The notes under the pieces were generated by a model. That model was not told where the DNA came from. It worked only from the letters and a program-made list of their open reading frames with translations, and ran no database searches. A stretch of DNA of 64,000 nt, from contig NZ_OPYN01000132.1 of assembly GCF_900277125.1 (NCBI RefSeq), positions 80,879 through 144,878 of the forward strand. The letters are read 5' to 3'. The stretch's first letter is position 1. Each line of letters begins with the position of its first letter. The translations under genes and the position numbers were made by a program. The stretch is from Pseudomonas inefficax (GTDB lineage: Bacteria > Pseudomonadota > Gammaproteobacteria > Pseudomonadales > Pseudomonadaceae). Below are positions 34,476-43,541 of the stretch, one piece after another.

Positions 34476-37032
34476 GAGGCGAACACTCGGTTTCTTGGGT
34501 TTGCGGAAGCGACGTGGTCTGGGCCTCGGCAGGCGCCGGGGCGGCCTGGCCACGCAGGAGGAAATGCGACAACGCAGGGATCAGCACCAGCGCACCGAGC
34601 ATGTTCCACAGGAACATGAAGGTCAGCAGCAGGCCCATGTCGGCCTGGAACTTGATCGGCGACCAGGCCCAGCCGACCACACCGGCCGCCAGGGTAATGC
34701 CGACCAGCCCCACCACCCGGCCGGTGAAGGCCACGGCTTTCTGGTAGGCCTGGGCCAGGCTCAGCCCGGCGCGCTGGTAATGCAGTTGCACGCTGAGCAG
34801 ATACAGCGCGTAGTCCACGCCAATGCCTACGCCCAGGGCGATCACCGGCAGGGTGGCGACCTTGACGCCAATACCCATGGCTACCATCAGCGCCTCGCAC
34901 AGCACCGAGGTGAGCATCAGCGGCAGGATGGCCACCAGAGTCGCGCGCCAGCTGCGGAAGGTGAACAGGCAGAACAGCGTGACTGCCAGATACACCAGCA
35001 ACAGCATCCGGTGGTTGGCCTCGCGGACCACCACGTTGGTGGCGGCCTCGATACCGGCGCTGCCGGCGGCCAGCAGGAACTGGTGATCGGCGTTGCTGTT
35101 GGCCTGGGCAAAACGTTCGGCCACGGCAGCCACCTGGGCCAGGGTGTCGGCGCGATGGTCCTTGAGGTAGGCGATTACCGGCATCAGCGAGCAGTCGTTG
35201 TTGAACAGCTCGGGGGCGTTGACCGAAGCCTGCTGGGCGGCGTAGTTGAGCACGTCCTGGTTGCGCTGCAGGCTGTTCAGGCGCGGGTTGCCTTCGTAGG
35301 TGCCGGCGGTGATCTGGCGCACTGCATTGGCCAGCGACACGGTGGTCTGCACACCCGGCAATTGCTGCAGTTCCCAGGCCAAGCGGTCGGCAAGGACCAG
35401 TGTCTGGTATTGCAGGCAACCTTCCGGGGCGGTCTTGACCATTACCGCGAAGGTATCGCTGGACAACGCGTAGTGCTGGGTGATGTAGGCGTTGTCGAGG
35501 TTGTAGCGCGAGTCCGCACGCAGCTCGGGGGCACCGCTGTCGAGGTCGCCGATTTTAAGTTGCAGGCTGCCCCAGATGCCGAGGGCGCCCAGGGCCAGGG
35601 CCACCAGCAGTGCGGCGCTGGCCCATTTGCGTTCGGTGAAGCGGTCGAGCACGCGCCATGGATTGATTGGGGCCGCTACGCGCCCCATCGCCGGCAAGCC
35701 AGCTCCCACAGGTATCGCGATAGACTTGAAGCTGACGCGGTCCCTGTGGGAGCGGGCATGCCCGCGAAGGGCCGCAGAGCGGCCCCAACGAGCATCAATT
35801 TCCAGGGCACGCTCGGCAGCCTTGCGGCCCACACCCACATACGACAGCGCCACCGGCATCAGCAGCAGCGAGGTGAAAATCAGCACCGCCACGCCGATGC
35901 TGGCGGTTATCGCCAGGTCCTGGATCACCGGGATGTCGATCAGCATCAGCACGGCAAAGCCCACCGCATCGGCCAGCAACGCGGTCACCCCGGCCACGAA
36001 CAGGCGGCGGAAGGTATAGCGCGCTGCTACCTGGCGATGGGTGCCACGGCCAATGTCCTGAAGGATGCCGTTCATCTTCTGCGCAGCGTGGGACACGCCA
36101 ATGGCGAAGATCAGGAACGGCACCAGGATCGAATACGGGTCGATGGCGTAGCCCAGCCAGGCGACAATGCCCAGCTGCCACACCACCGCGGCAAGCGAAC
36201 ACAGCACCACCAGCAGGGTGCTGCGTACGCAACGGGTGTAGCAGTAGATGATCACCAGGCTGGTCAGCACCGCCAGGGCGAAGAACGCCATCACCTGGAT
36301 CAGCCCGTCGATCAGGTCACCCATCAGCTTGGCAAAGCCGATTACATGGATACGGTACTGGCCGCTGGCCTGGTACTGGCTGCGCAGTTGTTCGAGCTTC
36401 TGCGAGAAGGCGTGGTAATCGAGGCCCTTGCCGGTGGCCGAATCCTGGTCGAGCAGCGGCACGACCAGCATGCTCGACTTGAAATCACGCGCCACCAGGC
36501 TGCCGACGATGTTGGCGCGCTCGATGTTCTGCCGCAGTTGCTCGATGTCGCCCGCAGCGCCCTGATAGCCGTCGGGCATCACCGGGCCGCCCTGGAAACC
36601 CTCCTCGGTCACCTCGGTCCAGCGTACCGCTGGGCTCCACAACGACTTCACCCAGGCCCGGTCCACGCCCTGGCTGAGGAACAGCTCGTCGTTGATGTGG
36701 CGCAGGGTCTGCAGGTAGCCCGGGTCGAAGATGTCGCCTTGGGTGTTCTCCACCACCACCCGCACCGCGTTGCCCAGGCCACGCAGCGATGGGCGGTTTT
36801 CCAGGTAGTTCTGGATGTAGGGGTGGCTCTGCGGCAGCATCTTGTCGAAACTGGGGCGCAGCTCCAGGCGGGTCAGCGCCATGTAGCCCAGCACCAGGGT
36901 CGCCAGCAGCATGCACAGCAGGAACGGCAGGCGATGGTTGAACACCAGGCGCTCCAGGGCATTGCCCGAGCGTGGGTCGAAATCGTCGAGGTTGCGGATT
37001 ACCGGCAGGGTGTCTTGGCGGGTAGCGGCCAT
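34468..37032 (-). CDS. RND/MMPL-family transporter with an in-frame REP insertion
   Basis: 854 aa with two six-helix halves. The first half has LGYAIDPYSILVPFLIFAIG and helices to about residue 400. The second half carries GVGIGVDYALYLLSVQL and ends near residue 830. Two periplasmic domains lie between the helices. Members of this HAE2/HpnN-like group move hydrophobic or lipid molecules. Residues about 416-455, between the halves, are encoded by a REP pair (35669-35788) and read LRGHARSHRD...VGAGLPAMG. The frame stays open. It sits with DUF1302/DUF1329/YCF48 genes, a known companion set. Confidence 0.88.
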   Translation of the reverse strand: MAATRQDTLPVIRNLDDFDPRSGNALERLVFNHRLPFLLCMLLATLVLGYMALTRLELRPSFDKMLPQSHPYIQNYLENRPSLRGLGNAVRVVVENTQGDIFDPGYLQTLRHINDELFLSQGVDRAWVKSLWSPAVRWTEVTEEGFQGGPVMPDGYQGAAGDIEQLRQNIERANIVGSLVARDFKSSMLVVPLLDQDSATGKGLDYHAFSQKLEQLRSQYQASGQYRIHVIGFAKLMGDLIDGLIQVMAFFALAVLTSLVIIYCYTRCVRSTLLVVLCSLAAVVWQLGIVAWLGYAIDPYSILVPFLIFAIGVSHAAQKMNGILQDIGRGTHRQVAARYTFRRLFVAGVTALLADAVGFAVLMLIDIPVIQDLAITASIGVAVLIFTSLLLMPVALSYVGVGRKAAERALEIDARWGRSAALRGHARSHRDRVSFKSIAIPVGAGLPAMGRVAAPINPWRVLDRFTERKWASAALLVALALGALGIWGSLQLKIGDLDSGAPELRADSRYNLDNAYITQHYALSSDTFAVMVKTAPEGCLQYQTLVLADRLAWELQQLPGVQTTVSLANAVRQITAGTYEGNPRLNSLQRNQDVLNYAAQQASVNAPELFNNDCSLMPVIAYLKDHRADTLAQVAAVAERFAQANSNADHQFLLAAGSAGIEAATNVVVREANHRMLLLVYLAVTLFCLFTFRSWRATLVAILPLMLTSVLCEALMVAMGIGVKVATLPVIALGVGIGVDYALYLLSVQLHYQRAGLSLAQAYQKAVAFTGRVVGLVGITLAAGVVGWAWSPIKFQADMGLLLTFMFLWNMLGALVLIPALSHFLLRGQAAPAPAEAQTTSLPQTQETECSPHV
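35669..35788. repeat. REP pair inside the RND transporter coding sequence
   Basis: About 120 bp with two opposed REPs (GCCGGCAAGCCAGCTCCCAC and CTGTGGGAGCGGGCATGCCC), flanked by GGGGCCGC/GCGGCCCC. All other REPs in this window are intergenic. It adds about 40 residues in frame and without a stop. Confidence 0.9.
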
Positions 37033-37047
37033 CAGGGTCTTCTCTTG

Positions 37048-38043
37048 TTATGGGTGCAGCGTGGGGTTGCCGGCCTGGTTGCGCACGCCCCGCTCGCCGA
37101 CCAGTACCAGGCCGTTGCCGGTATCGGTGGCGAGCGCGGTCACCGGGCCACGGGCGCTTTGCGGCACCGGGCCGAAGCTGGCGCCATCATCCCGGCTCAG
37201 CAACAGGTCGCCGGCCTGGCTGGCCAGCCACAGCTGGCCGTCACGGTCAACGCCGGCGGCGGTGAGGCTGGTGTTCACGCCAGTGCTGACCGGTTGCCAT
37301 TGCCGGCCGCCATCGGTGCTGCGGTAGGCATGCCCACGCAGGCCGTAGACCAGCAGTAGGCCAGGCTTGCCGACAGCACCGAACAGTGTGCCGGCGTAGG
37401 GTGTCTCGACACGGCTGAAGTGCTCGCCGTCCTGCTTCAGCAGCAGGCCTTGCTCGCCAGTGATGTACAGCTCGTCACCCACCGCGGCCAGGCTGGTCAG
37501 GTGCAGGCCTTGCGGGTTATCGCTGTGGTCGAGCCAGGGCTGCCAGTGCTCGCCGCCATCAACGGTGCGCAACAGCAGGTTGAACACGCCGACCGCATAG
37601 CCATTGCGCGCATCGCCGAACCACACATCGAGCAAGGCATTGTCGCTACCCGTGCCCGGCAGTTGTTCGGCCAGCGCCCGGCCATCGAGCTGCTTCTGCC
37701 AGTGCACGCCGCCATCGCGGCTGTGCAGCACCACGCCATCGTGGCCAACCGCCCAGCCCAGTTCAGGCGTGGCAAAGCTCACGGCATTCAGGTCGGCACT
37801 GACCGGCACCTGGGCTTGCTGCCAGTGCGCTCCGTGGTCCTCGGAGTACAGGATGTGCCCCCGCGGGCCCACCGCGACCAGGCGCTGCCCGGCCAGGGTT
37901 ACATCGCGCAAGGCGCTGCTGGCGACCAGGGCGCTGGGCATAGCGGGCAGGTCCAGCACATCGGTGAAGGGCGCCGCCTGGGCCGCGCCCTGCAGCGCGG
38001 CCAAGGCCAGTACTACCACGCTGCATCGTTTGAAGACAGACAT
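37048..38043 (-). CDS. YCF48-like beta-propeller protein (exported)
   Basis: 331 aa from ATG 38043 (MSVFKRCSVV), with GAGGTG upstream. A signal peptide ends at AAQA. Propeller blades repeat the pattern ..DGGxHWQxx (for example DGGVHWQKQ, DGGEHWQPW, DGGRQWQPV), typical of YCF48/BNR-like proteins. In proteobacteria this family is encoded with RND and DUF1329/DUF1302 proteins, probably as a periplasmic part of the same transport system. Confidence 0.88.
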   Translation of the reverse strand: MSVFKRCSVVVLALAALQGAAQAAPFTDVLDLPAMPSALVASSALRDVTLAGQRLVAVGPRGHILYSEDHGAHWQQAQVPVSADLNAVSFATPELGWAVGHDGVVLHSRDGGVHWQKQLDGRALAEQLPGTGSDNALLDVWFGDARNGYAVGVFNLLLRTVDGGEHWQPWLDHSDNPQGLHLTSLAAVGDELYITGEQGLLLKQDGEHFSRVETPYAGTLFGAVGKPGLLLVYGLRGHAYRSTDGGRQWQPVSTGVNTSLTAAGVDRDGQLWLASQAGDLLLSRDDGASFGPVPQSARGPVTALATDTGNGLVLVGERGVRNQAGNPTLHP

Positions 38044-38064
38044 TGCCACCTCTGCTGCGTGCGT

Positions 38065-39423
38065 TCAGCGAATGCCGTTGCCGGCCAGCGACTCGGGCGA
38101 CCATTGGGTTTTCGACAGTGGGTCGATGTAGCGGATGCCGCCGTAGGCACCCACCACGCCATTGAGGTTGTAGGTGCCGCCGATCAGGTCGTAGATCATG
38201 AACGGTGTGGCATCGGGGGTCTGTTTGTCGTAGCTCTGGGTGAGGAAGGCGAACGAGCCGCGGTACAGCTGGCCACGGGCGTCGTACTGGTCCGAGGCCA
38301 GGGCGATCCAGCTGTCTTCGTCGAGGTAGAAGCGGCGCTTGTGGTAGATATGGCGCGCACCGTCCTTGAGCTTGCCTTCCACCACCCAGACCCGGTGCTT
38401 CTCCCAGCGCACGAACTGCGGCGCCAGGTGGTTGGGGGTGATCACCTGCTTGACGTCGGTGTTGTAGGTCAGCTGATAGGTGTTGTACGGCACGTACATT
38501 TCCTGCTTGCCGACCAGGGTCCAGTCGTAGCGGTCCAGCGCACCGTTGAACACGAACACGTCATCGTAGGTACCCGAACCCGAGGTGCCCGGGTTGGGCG
38601 TGTCGTAGGCCAGGTTCGGTGCCAGCTTGACCCGGCGCTGGCCCGGCAGGTACTGCCAGGCGCTGCGTGGCTGCACCAGCGGGTTGGCGGCATCGCGCAG
38701 CATCATCGCTTCGCCGGCACGGCGTGCCGGCCCGGTGTACACCAGTTTCATCTGGTAGTAGGTGTCCTTGGCACCGATCGGCTTGGCCATGTCCTCGTAG
38801 ATCGGGTAGCTGATATTGGCCTGGCCGGTGGTCGACAGCGATGGCTTGCCAGCGGCGTCGACGTTCCACGAGTCGTACTTGGCAGTCATGCTCACGCCCT
38901 GGTAGCGCAGCAGGAAGTTCCACATGGCCTCGGCGCCGTTCTGCGGAATGGGGAACGGGATGCCCGGCAGCACGTTGTCCACCGCGGTGCCACCCTCCTT
39001 GCTGTTGGCCGCAGTGGCGTTCTTGCGGGTGTTGTCGAGTACCGTTTGCGGCAGTGCCACGCTACGGTGGGTCGGGTATACATCGACGCGGTAGCTTGGG
39101 TAACGCTTGAGCAGTTCCAGAGTGGTGGCGGTCAGCTGGCCCTTGTACTGTTCGGCGTTCTTGCCATCGATGACCAGCAGCGGCTTGTCGCTGGCGAACG
39201 GGTCGGGGCGCATGCTGGCGCCGCTCTGGTAGCTGGCTGGCGGCGTCAGCAGGCCGCCCTGATAGGCCGGGATCGAGCCATCGGCATTGCCGGCCTTTTC
39301 CGCACCGATCGCGGTCAGGCTGGTGCCCAGGCGCGCGGCCTGGTCAGTGGAAACGGCGGCCTGGGCAGCGTTCAGCGCGGCCAGTGACAGGCACGAGGCC
39401 AGCAGGGTACGTACGAAATTCAT
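38065..39423 (-). CDS. DUF1329-family periplasmic/outer-membrane protein
   Basis: 452 aa. A signal peptide ends near NAAQA. The DUF1329 family (LolA/LppX-like fold) has long aromatic-rich strands such as RVWVVEGKLKDGARHIYHKR and DEDSWIALASDQYD. It is always beside DUF1302 in pseudomonads and thought to handle hydrophobic molecules. AGGAAG precedes the ATG. Function inferred from family context only. Confidence 0.9.
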   Translation of the reverse strand: MNFVRTLLASCLSLAALNAAQAAVSTDQAARLGTSLTAIGAEKAGNADGSIPAYQGGLLTPPASYQSGASMRPDPFASDKPLLVIDGKNAEQYKGQLTATTLELLKRYPSYRVDVYPTHRSVALPQTVLDNTRKNATAANSKEGGTAVDNVLPGIPFPIPQNGAEAMWNFLLRYQGVSMTAKYDSWNVDAAGKPSLSTTGQANISYPIYEDMAKPIGAKDTYYQMKLVYTGPARRAGEAMMLRDAANPLVQPRSAWQYLPGQRRVKLAPNLAYDTPNPGTSGSGTYDDVFVFNGALDRYDWTLVGKQEMYVPYNTYQLTYNTDVKQVITPNHLAPQFVRWEKHRVWVVEGKLKDGARHIYHKRRFYLDEDSWIALASDQYDARGQLYRGSFAFLTQSYDKQTPDATPFMIYDLIGGTYNLNGVVGAYGGIRYIDPLSKTQWSPESLAGNGIR

Positions 39424-39461
39424 GATGATTGTCTTCCTGTGTAGGCTGTAGGAAACATGAT

Positions 39462-41417
39462 TCAGAAGGTCGTCTTGACGGTCAGGTACAGGGCGCCACG
39501 GTCCTCGGTGGTGGCCCCACCGCCAGAGAAGGAGGCGTAGCCGCCGCCATAGCAGGTGTAATCCTGTTCGCCGTCCAGGGCGTTGGGGGTGCTGCCGTCG
39601 GTCTGGCCGTCCTTGCAGGCCTTGGTCTCACCGAAACTGTCGACGTACTTGAGGTCGACAAAGTACTGGTTGTAGATCGCGGCGCTCACGCCTACCGCAT
39701 AGTTGCCGGTGTTCTCGGCACCGCCGCCCTGCACCGGCGACACGCCGTCGAGGCCGACGTTGACCGACAGCGGCATGCTCAGGTCCATGCCGGGCAGCAC
39801 CTGGTACCAGGTAGGGGTGAAGTTGACGGCAATGCCCCAGTTGTCGCGGGTGGCCTTGTCGATGCCGCGGTAGCTGCTTTTGCCCTTGTACAAGGCCTCG
39901 TTGTGGCCATCGAGCTTGAGCAGGTTGCTGTAGAACAGCTCGCCAAGCAGGGTTGCCGAATCGAACAGCGGCGTATCGCCGATGGTCATCAGGCCGTTCA
40001 AGGTCCAGTGCAGGGTGTCGCCGGTGGCGCTCAGGCTGTCGCCATCCTTGGGCACGTCGTAGATCACGCCGCTGCTGGGCAGGCGTGCCGGCAGCAGGCC
40101 GAAGCCGCCGCCCAGGCCACCCTGGCCAGGGGCACTGACGGTTGCCGGGATGCTAGCCAGCGGCATGTTGTGGCGGATGTTCAGGTCGCTGCCGACGCTG
40201 ATGCCCCCCACATCCTTGGACAGGCTCAGGCCATAGATGTCGATGTCGTCGGAATAGGCGAATTGGTAAGTAGTGCTTTGCAGCGAGTTGTACAGGTTGC
40301 CGACTGCGCCTTGGCGGCTGCCCGGCGGGTTGCCGAACGGGCCGTTGGCGACGGTCATGCCGCGCGCGTCGAGCCAGACTTGCGGGAGGATCTCGGAAGT
40401 CTTGCGGTAGTAGAAGCCGAGGGTGCCGCCCAGCCACTCGGGTGACCATTTGGCCATGATGCCCCAGTCGCCGCTCTTGCCCGGATTCAGATCATGGCCA
40501 CGACGGATGGTGGTCAGCGCGCCGCGCACCGGGATCAACCCCGGGGTCCCGGTGTGGCCGAGCAGGAAGCTTTCGGCGCCCTCGCCTACCACGTCCGAGC
40601 CACCATAGTAGGTACCGGCTTCAGGCAGGCGGGCGGCGTCCCAGTCGAAGAAGTACTGGGCGCCCAGGGTCAGTTCGGAGTTGACCAGGAACGAGGTCGA
40701 CAGCTGGTTGCGCGGCACGAACAGTTCCTTGGCCTCGGTGCCCGGCGAGGCGGCCAGCTTGGCCAGGTCGAGGCCCGACTGGCCGTAGCTCAGCGAATGC
40801 ACCGGGTTGAGCAGGGTTTCACCCCAGAACAGGTTGTGCTGGCCAAGCTTGGCGCTGACCTGCGAGGCCTCGCCGACTTCACGGCTGAAGAACACGAAGG
40901 CATCCAGCACTTCACCGGACGGGCCGCTGTAGTAGCGCTGGGCGTAGTTGCTCAGGTGCGGGCTGCCCAGCGGCACACCGGTGCCAGGCAGGCCATTGAG
41001 GCTGGGGTTGATGCCGGACTGGTCACCGTTGCCGTTGACGAACGGGTTGCTGTTGGAGCCGGTGTTGTCATAGGCCTTGTCGTACCAGCTGGCCGTACTG
41101 ACGCGGAACCCGGTGTTGCCCTGGTAGACCACGTCCAGTTCGCTCAGCAGGTCGACCCGGTTGGTGATGTTGGTGCCGGCCTTGCGGAAGTTGTAGTCAC
41201 CATCGTTGCTGTTGGGCGTGCCGAGCATGCGCTTGTCAGCACTTTCGGTGCGTACGCCGTAGTTGTACTTGACGGTGTTGTCGAAGCGCACGGCCCAGTT
41301 TTCACTACCGGTATCGACTTCGAACGCCTGGGCGGCGGGCAGCGTGAGCAGGCCGATGGCGCAGGCGAGCAGGCAGCGCTGTGGTTTCACAGCACGGTGA
41401 ATGCGGTGTTCTGGCAT
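39462..41417 (-). CDS. DUF1302-family outer-membrane beta-barrel-like protein
   Basis: 651 aa. A signal peptide ends LPAAQA (about residue 31). The mature chain begins FEVDTGSENWAVRFDNTVKY and is built of alternating amphipathic strands, ending with aromatic F as in outer-membrane barrels. DUF1302 proteins are predicted channels or receptors for hydrophobic compounds. The GGAG site and a CA motif lie upstream, consistent with catabolite-controlled translation. Confidence 0.9.
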   Translation of the reverse strand: MPEHRIHRAVKPQRCLLACAIGLLTLPAAQAFEVDTGSENWAVRFDNTVKYNYGVRTESADKRMLGTPNSNDGDYNFRKAGTNITNRVDLLSELDVVYQGNTGFRVSTASWYDKAYDNTGSNSNPFVNGNGDQSGINPSLNGLPGTGVPLGSPHLSNYAQRYYSGPSGEVLDAFVFFSREVGEASQVSAKLGQHNLFWGETLLNPVHSLSYGQSGLDLAKLAASPGTEAKELFVPRNQLSTSFLVNSELTLGAQYFFDWDAARLPEAGTYYGGSDVVGEGAESFLLGHTGTPGLIPVRGALTTIRRGHDLNPGKSGDWGIMAKWSPEWLGGTLGFYYRKTSEILPQVWLDARGMTVANGPFGNPPGSRQGAVGNLYNSLQSTTYQFAYSDDIDIYGLSLSKDVGGISVGSDLNIRHNMPLASIPATVSAPGQGGLGGGFGLLPARLPSSGVIYDVPKDGDSLSATGDTLHWTLNGLMTIGDTPLFDSATLLGELFYSNLLKLDGHNEALYKGKSSYRGIDKATRDNWGIAVNFTPTWYQVLPGMDLSMPLSVNVGLDGVSPVQGGGAENTGNYAVGVSAAIYNQYFVDLKYVDSFGETKACKDGQTDGSTPNALDGEQDYTCYGGGYASFSGGGATTEDRGALYLTVKTTF

Positions 41418-41433
41418 TACGATGGCTCCACGT

Positions 41434-41445
41434 ATTGTTATTGTT
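41434..41445 (-). promoter_or_regulatory. Crc/Hfq-type CA motif before the DUF1302 gene
   Basis: On the minus strand the sequence reads AACAATAACAAT, matching AAnAAnAA, directly before the GTGGAG ribosome site. Candidate Hfq/Crc target. Motif evidence only. Confidence 0.55.
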
Positions 41446-41491
41446 TTTTACGCCGCCCGTCTTTTGCGAGCGTGGCTGGGGCGTCCATGCG

Positions 41492-42070
41492 CTATTGCAG
41501 GTTGGGTTGGTCCAGTCGCTGGATGAAAGCCTCGGCCTGCGGCCAGGGGCCGAAGCCGGAGGCCGGGTTGAGGTGGCCGACGGCCCCCAATGCGGCCAGT
41601 TCGCTACCCCAGCCTTGGGCCAGGGTGCTGGCTGCGGTAAAGCTGGCCAGGTGGTCGTTGCTGCTGGCCGCGACAATGCTGGGGAACGGCAGCGGCTCTT
41701 GGGGCAAGGGCGACCAGCCGTGCTCGACAAGGCTGGCCGGGCTTGGGTAGTGGGCCGGCCATTGCGCGTTCAGGTCGGGTGGCGCCGCCAGCAATGCGCC
41801 TTTGATCGGCCGCCGGTAGCGCGCCGCCCAATGGGCGACCATCAACACGCCAGCGCTGTGCGCCACCAGAATCACTTCACCCTCGATCTGGTCCAGCTCG
41901 CGCTGGATCGCCTCGACCCGGGCTGTGCAGCAAAGGCCGTCGGCCTGCGGCGGCGGTACGCTGCGCACCTTGGCCAGGCGGCCTGCGAGCAGGGTCTGCC
42001 AGTGCTCGGCGACATGGTCGCGCAGGCCGGCGACGATCAGCACGGTGGCAGCGGTTTGCAGTTTTTCCAC
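41492..42070 (-). CDS. RBBP9/YdeN-family alpha/beta hydrolase
   Basis: 192 aa. Small serine hydrolase: nucleophile in LVAHSAGVLM, acid in AASSNDHLAS, His in GAVGHLNPASGFGPW. Predicted cytosolic esterase-like enzyme. It is the first gene after the 42.1-kb operator/promoter and lies 74 bp before DUF1302. It may cleave an ester or thioester of the substrate of this gene set. Confidence 0.88.
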   Translation of the reverse strand: MEKLQTAATVLIVAGLRDHVAEHWQTLLAGRLAKVRSVPPPQADGLCCTARVEAIQRELDQIEGEVILVAHSAGVLMVAHWAARYRRPIKGALLAAPPDLNAQWPAHYPSPASLVEHGWSPLPQEPLPFPSIVAASSNDHLASFTAASTLAQGWGSELAALGAVGHLNPASGFGPWPQAEAFIQRLDQPNLQ

Positions 42071-42105
42071 GGTGAACCTCGTGTGCGGTGTAGCTCTTGA
42101 GGTTC

Positions 42106-42172
42106 ACAGTAAACAGCCCTCCCACCGGGTGCTTCACATTGGGCGTCAGGGGCTTTTCATTTGATGACAATG
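42106..42172 (-). promoter_or_regulatory. AraC-type operator and promoter of operon A
   Basis: On the minus strand the half-site TGTCATCAAATGAAAA (42154-42169) is followed exactly 21 bp later by TGACGCCCAATGTGAA (42133-42148). After 19 more bases past GAAGC comes the -10-like TACTGT (42106-42111). Positions 42127-42172 match 50086-50131 at 39 of 46 bases. The arrangement is typical of AraC/XylS activators binding next to or over the -35. Confidence 0.75.
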
Positions 42173-42238
42173 GTCGATACAGGGCTTTGCTTTTCAATTC
42201 ATGACACGCAGGCTATAACCAATCAGCCGCTCGCTTTT

Positions 42239-42332
42239 TGTAGGAGCAGCCTTGTGCTGCGAAGAGTCCGTAAAGGCCATGGCAGTGATGTCCGGCGTAC
42301 TGGCCTCTTCGCAGCACAAGGCTGCTCCTACA
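42239..42332. repeat. Inverted-repeat element, TGTAGGAGCAGCCTTGTGCT class
   Basis: Inverted terminal copies of TGTAGGAGCAGCCTTGTGCT, lying between the operon A operator and the AraC start. With the operator it accounts for most of the 305-bp gap 42071-42375. Confidence 0.88.
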
Positions 42333-42364
42333 AGAAAGCAGCAGTTAGCCCGGAAAACATGGAT

Positions 42365-42375
42365 AACAACAAAAA
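42365..42375 (+). promoter_or_regulatory. Crc/Hfq-type CA motif at the AraC start
   Basis: AACAACAAAAA, fitting AAnAAnAA, lies immediately before the ATG of the regulator. This is where Hfq/Crc would block initiation, as seen with other pseudomonad catabolic activators. Motif evidence only. Confidence 0.55.
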
Positions 42376-43386
42376 ATGCCTGCCCTAGTCCGTGCCGCCA
42401 GCTTGACCAATTACCTTGAAGTGTCCCGCCACCTGGGCCTCAATCCCCATGCGCTGTTGGCACAGGTTGGCCTCAGCGCCGCGTTGCTCGATGACCCCAA
42501 CCGGCGCATCCCGGTTGCCAGCGTCATCAGCTTGCTGGAGGCCTCCGCCGGCGCCACCCGTTGCGAAAGCTTCGGCCTGCGCATGGCCGAGTTGCGGCAA
42601 CTGTCGGACTTCGGCGAAATCAGCCTGCTGCTCAGCCACCAACGTACCCTGCGTGATGCGCTGCAGGTGATCGTGCAGTACCGTCACCTGCTCAATGACG
42701 CCCTGGCCATTCATATCGAGGAAGCTGGCAAGACCGTGGTCATTCGCGAGGAGGTGATCAACGAGCGCGCGCCCTGCAGTCGCCAGGCCACCGAACTGGC
42801 CATCGGCGTGATGATGCGCCTGTGCGCGGCGCTGCTAGGTGCGCACTGGCACCCGATCAGCGCCAACTTCACCCACGCGCCTCCCGCCGACCTGGCCACC
42901 CACCGGCGCATTTTCGGCTGCACGCTGGTGTTCGGCAGTGAGTTCAACGGTATCGTCTGCCCCGCCGCCGATCTCGACAGCGCCAGCCCGCAGGCCAACG
43001 AGGCGATGGCGCGCCTGGCGCAGCGCTATCTGGACAGCCTGCCGGCGGGCGGCACGCCGTCCCTGGAGCTGGAGTTGCGCAAGACCATCTACCTGCTGCT
43101 GCCCATGGGCCGCGCCACCATCGAGCAGGTGGCGCAAACCCAGGGCATGAACGTACGCACCCTTCAGCGGCGCCTGGAAGAAAGCGGGTTGACCTTCAAG
43201 GACCTGATCAACAGCGTGCGCCGCGACCTGGTGATGCGCTACCTGGAAAACCCCGGCTATTCGCTGGGGCGTATCGCCGACATGCTGGGTTATTCGATGC
43301 CCAGCTCGTTCACCCGCTGGTTCATCGCCCAGTTCGGCATGCCGCCGGCCAGTTGGCGAGCGCAGCGGGATGATCAAGGGCTTTAG
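42376..43386 (+). CDS. AraC-family regulator with arabinose-binding-type N domain
   Basis: 336 aa. Residues 15-200 match the Arabinose_bd (PF12625) class of OruR/ArgR-like regulators. The C-terminal two helix-turn-helix units contain IEQVAQTQGMNVRTLQRRLE and LGRIADMLGYSMPSSFTRWF. The N domain has ALLAQVGLSAALLDDPNRRI. It lies beside the operon A operator and is the only AraC gene near either copy of the 46-bp element, so it is the best candidate activator of both operons. Confidence 0.9.
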   Translation: MPALVRAASLTNYLEVSRHLGLNPHALLAQVGLSAALLDDPNRRIPVASVISLLEASAGATRCESFGLRMAELRQLSDFGEISLLLSHQRTLRDALQVIVQYRHLLNDALAIHIEEAGKTVVIREEVINERAPCSRQATELAIGVMMRLCAALLGAHWHPISANFTHAPPADLATHRRIFGCTLVFGSEFNGIVCPAADLDSASPQANEAMARLAQRYLDSLPAGGTPSLELELRKTIYLLLPMGRATIEQVAQTQGMNVRTLQRRLEESGLTFKDLINSVRRDLVMRYLENPGYSLGRIADMLGYSMPSSFTRWFIAQFGMPPASWRAQRDDQGL

Positions 43387-43406
43387 CTTGATCCTGGTAC
43401 GGCCCG

Positions 43407-43523
43407 TGTAGGAGCGGCCTTGTGTCGCGATAGGGCTGCGCAGCAGCCCCGGGGGTTCAGTGCAGACGTCCATATTGCCGGGGCTGCTGCGCAGCCCTAT
43501 CGCGACACAAGGCCGCTCCTACA
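43407..43523. repeat. Inverted-repeat element, TGTAGGAGCGGCCTTGTGTCGCGA class
   Basis: Inverted ends TGTAGGAGCGGCCTTGTGTC with inner GGGCTGC/GCAGCCC palindromes. Between convergent AraC and YeiH stops; likely a shared terminator. Confidence 0.9.
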
Positions 43524-43541
43524 ATCGACCGCGTCAAGCAG

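Noticed and set aside
34474..37359. 961-residue open frame on the plus strand
   Set aside because: It lies antisense to the RND transporter, has low-complexity His/Gln/Arg-rich composition and no domain. Typical GC-rich shadow.
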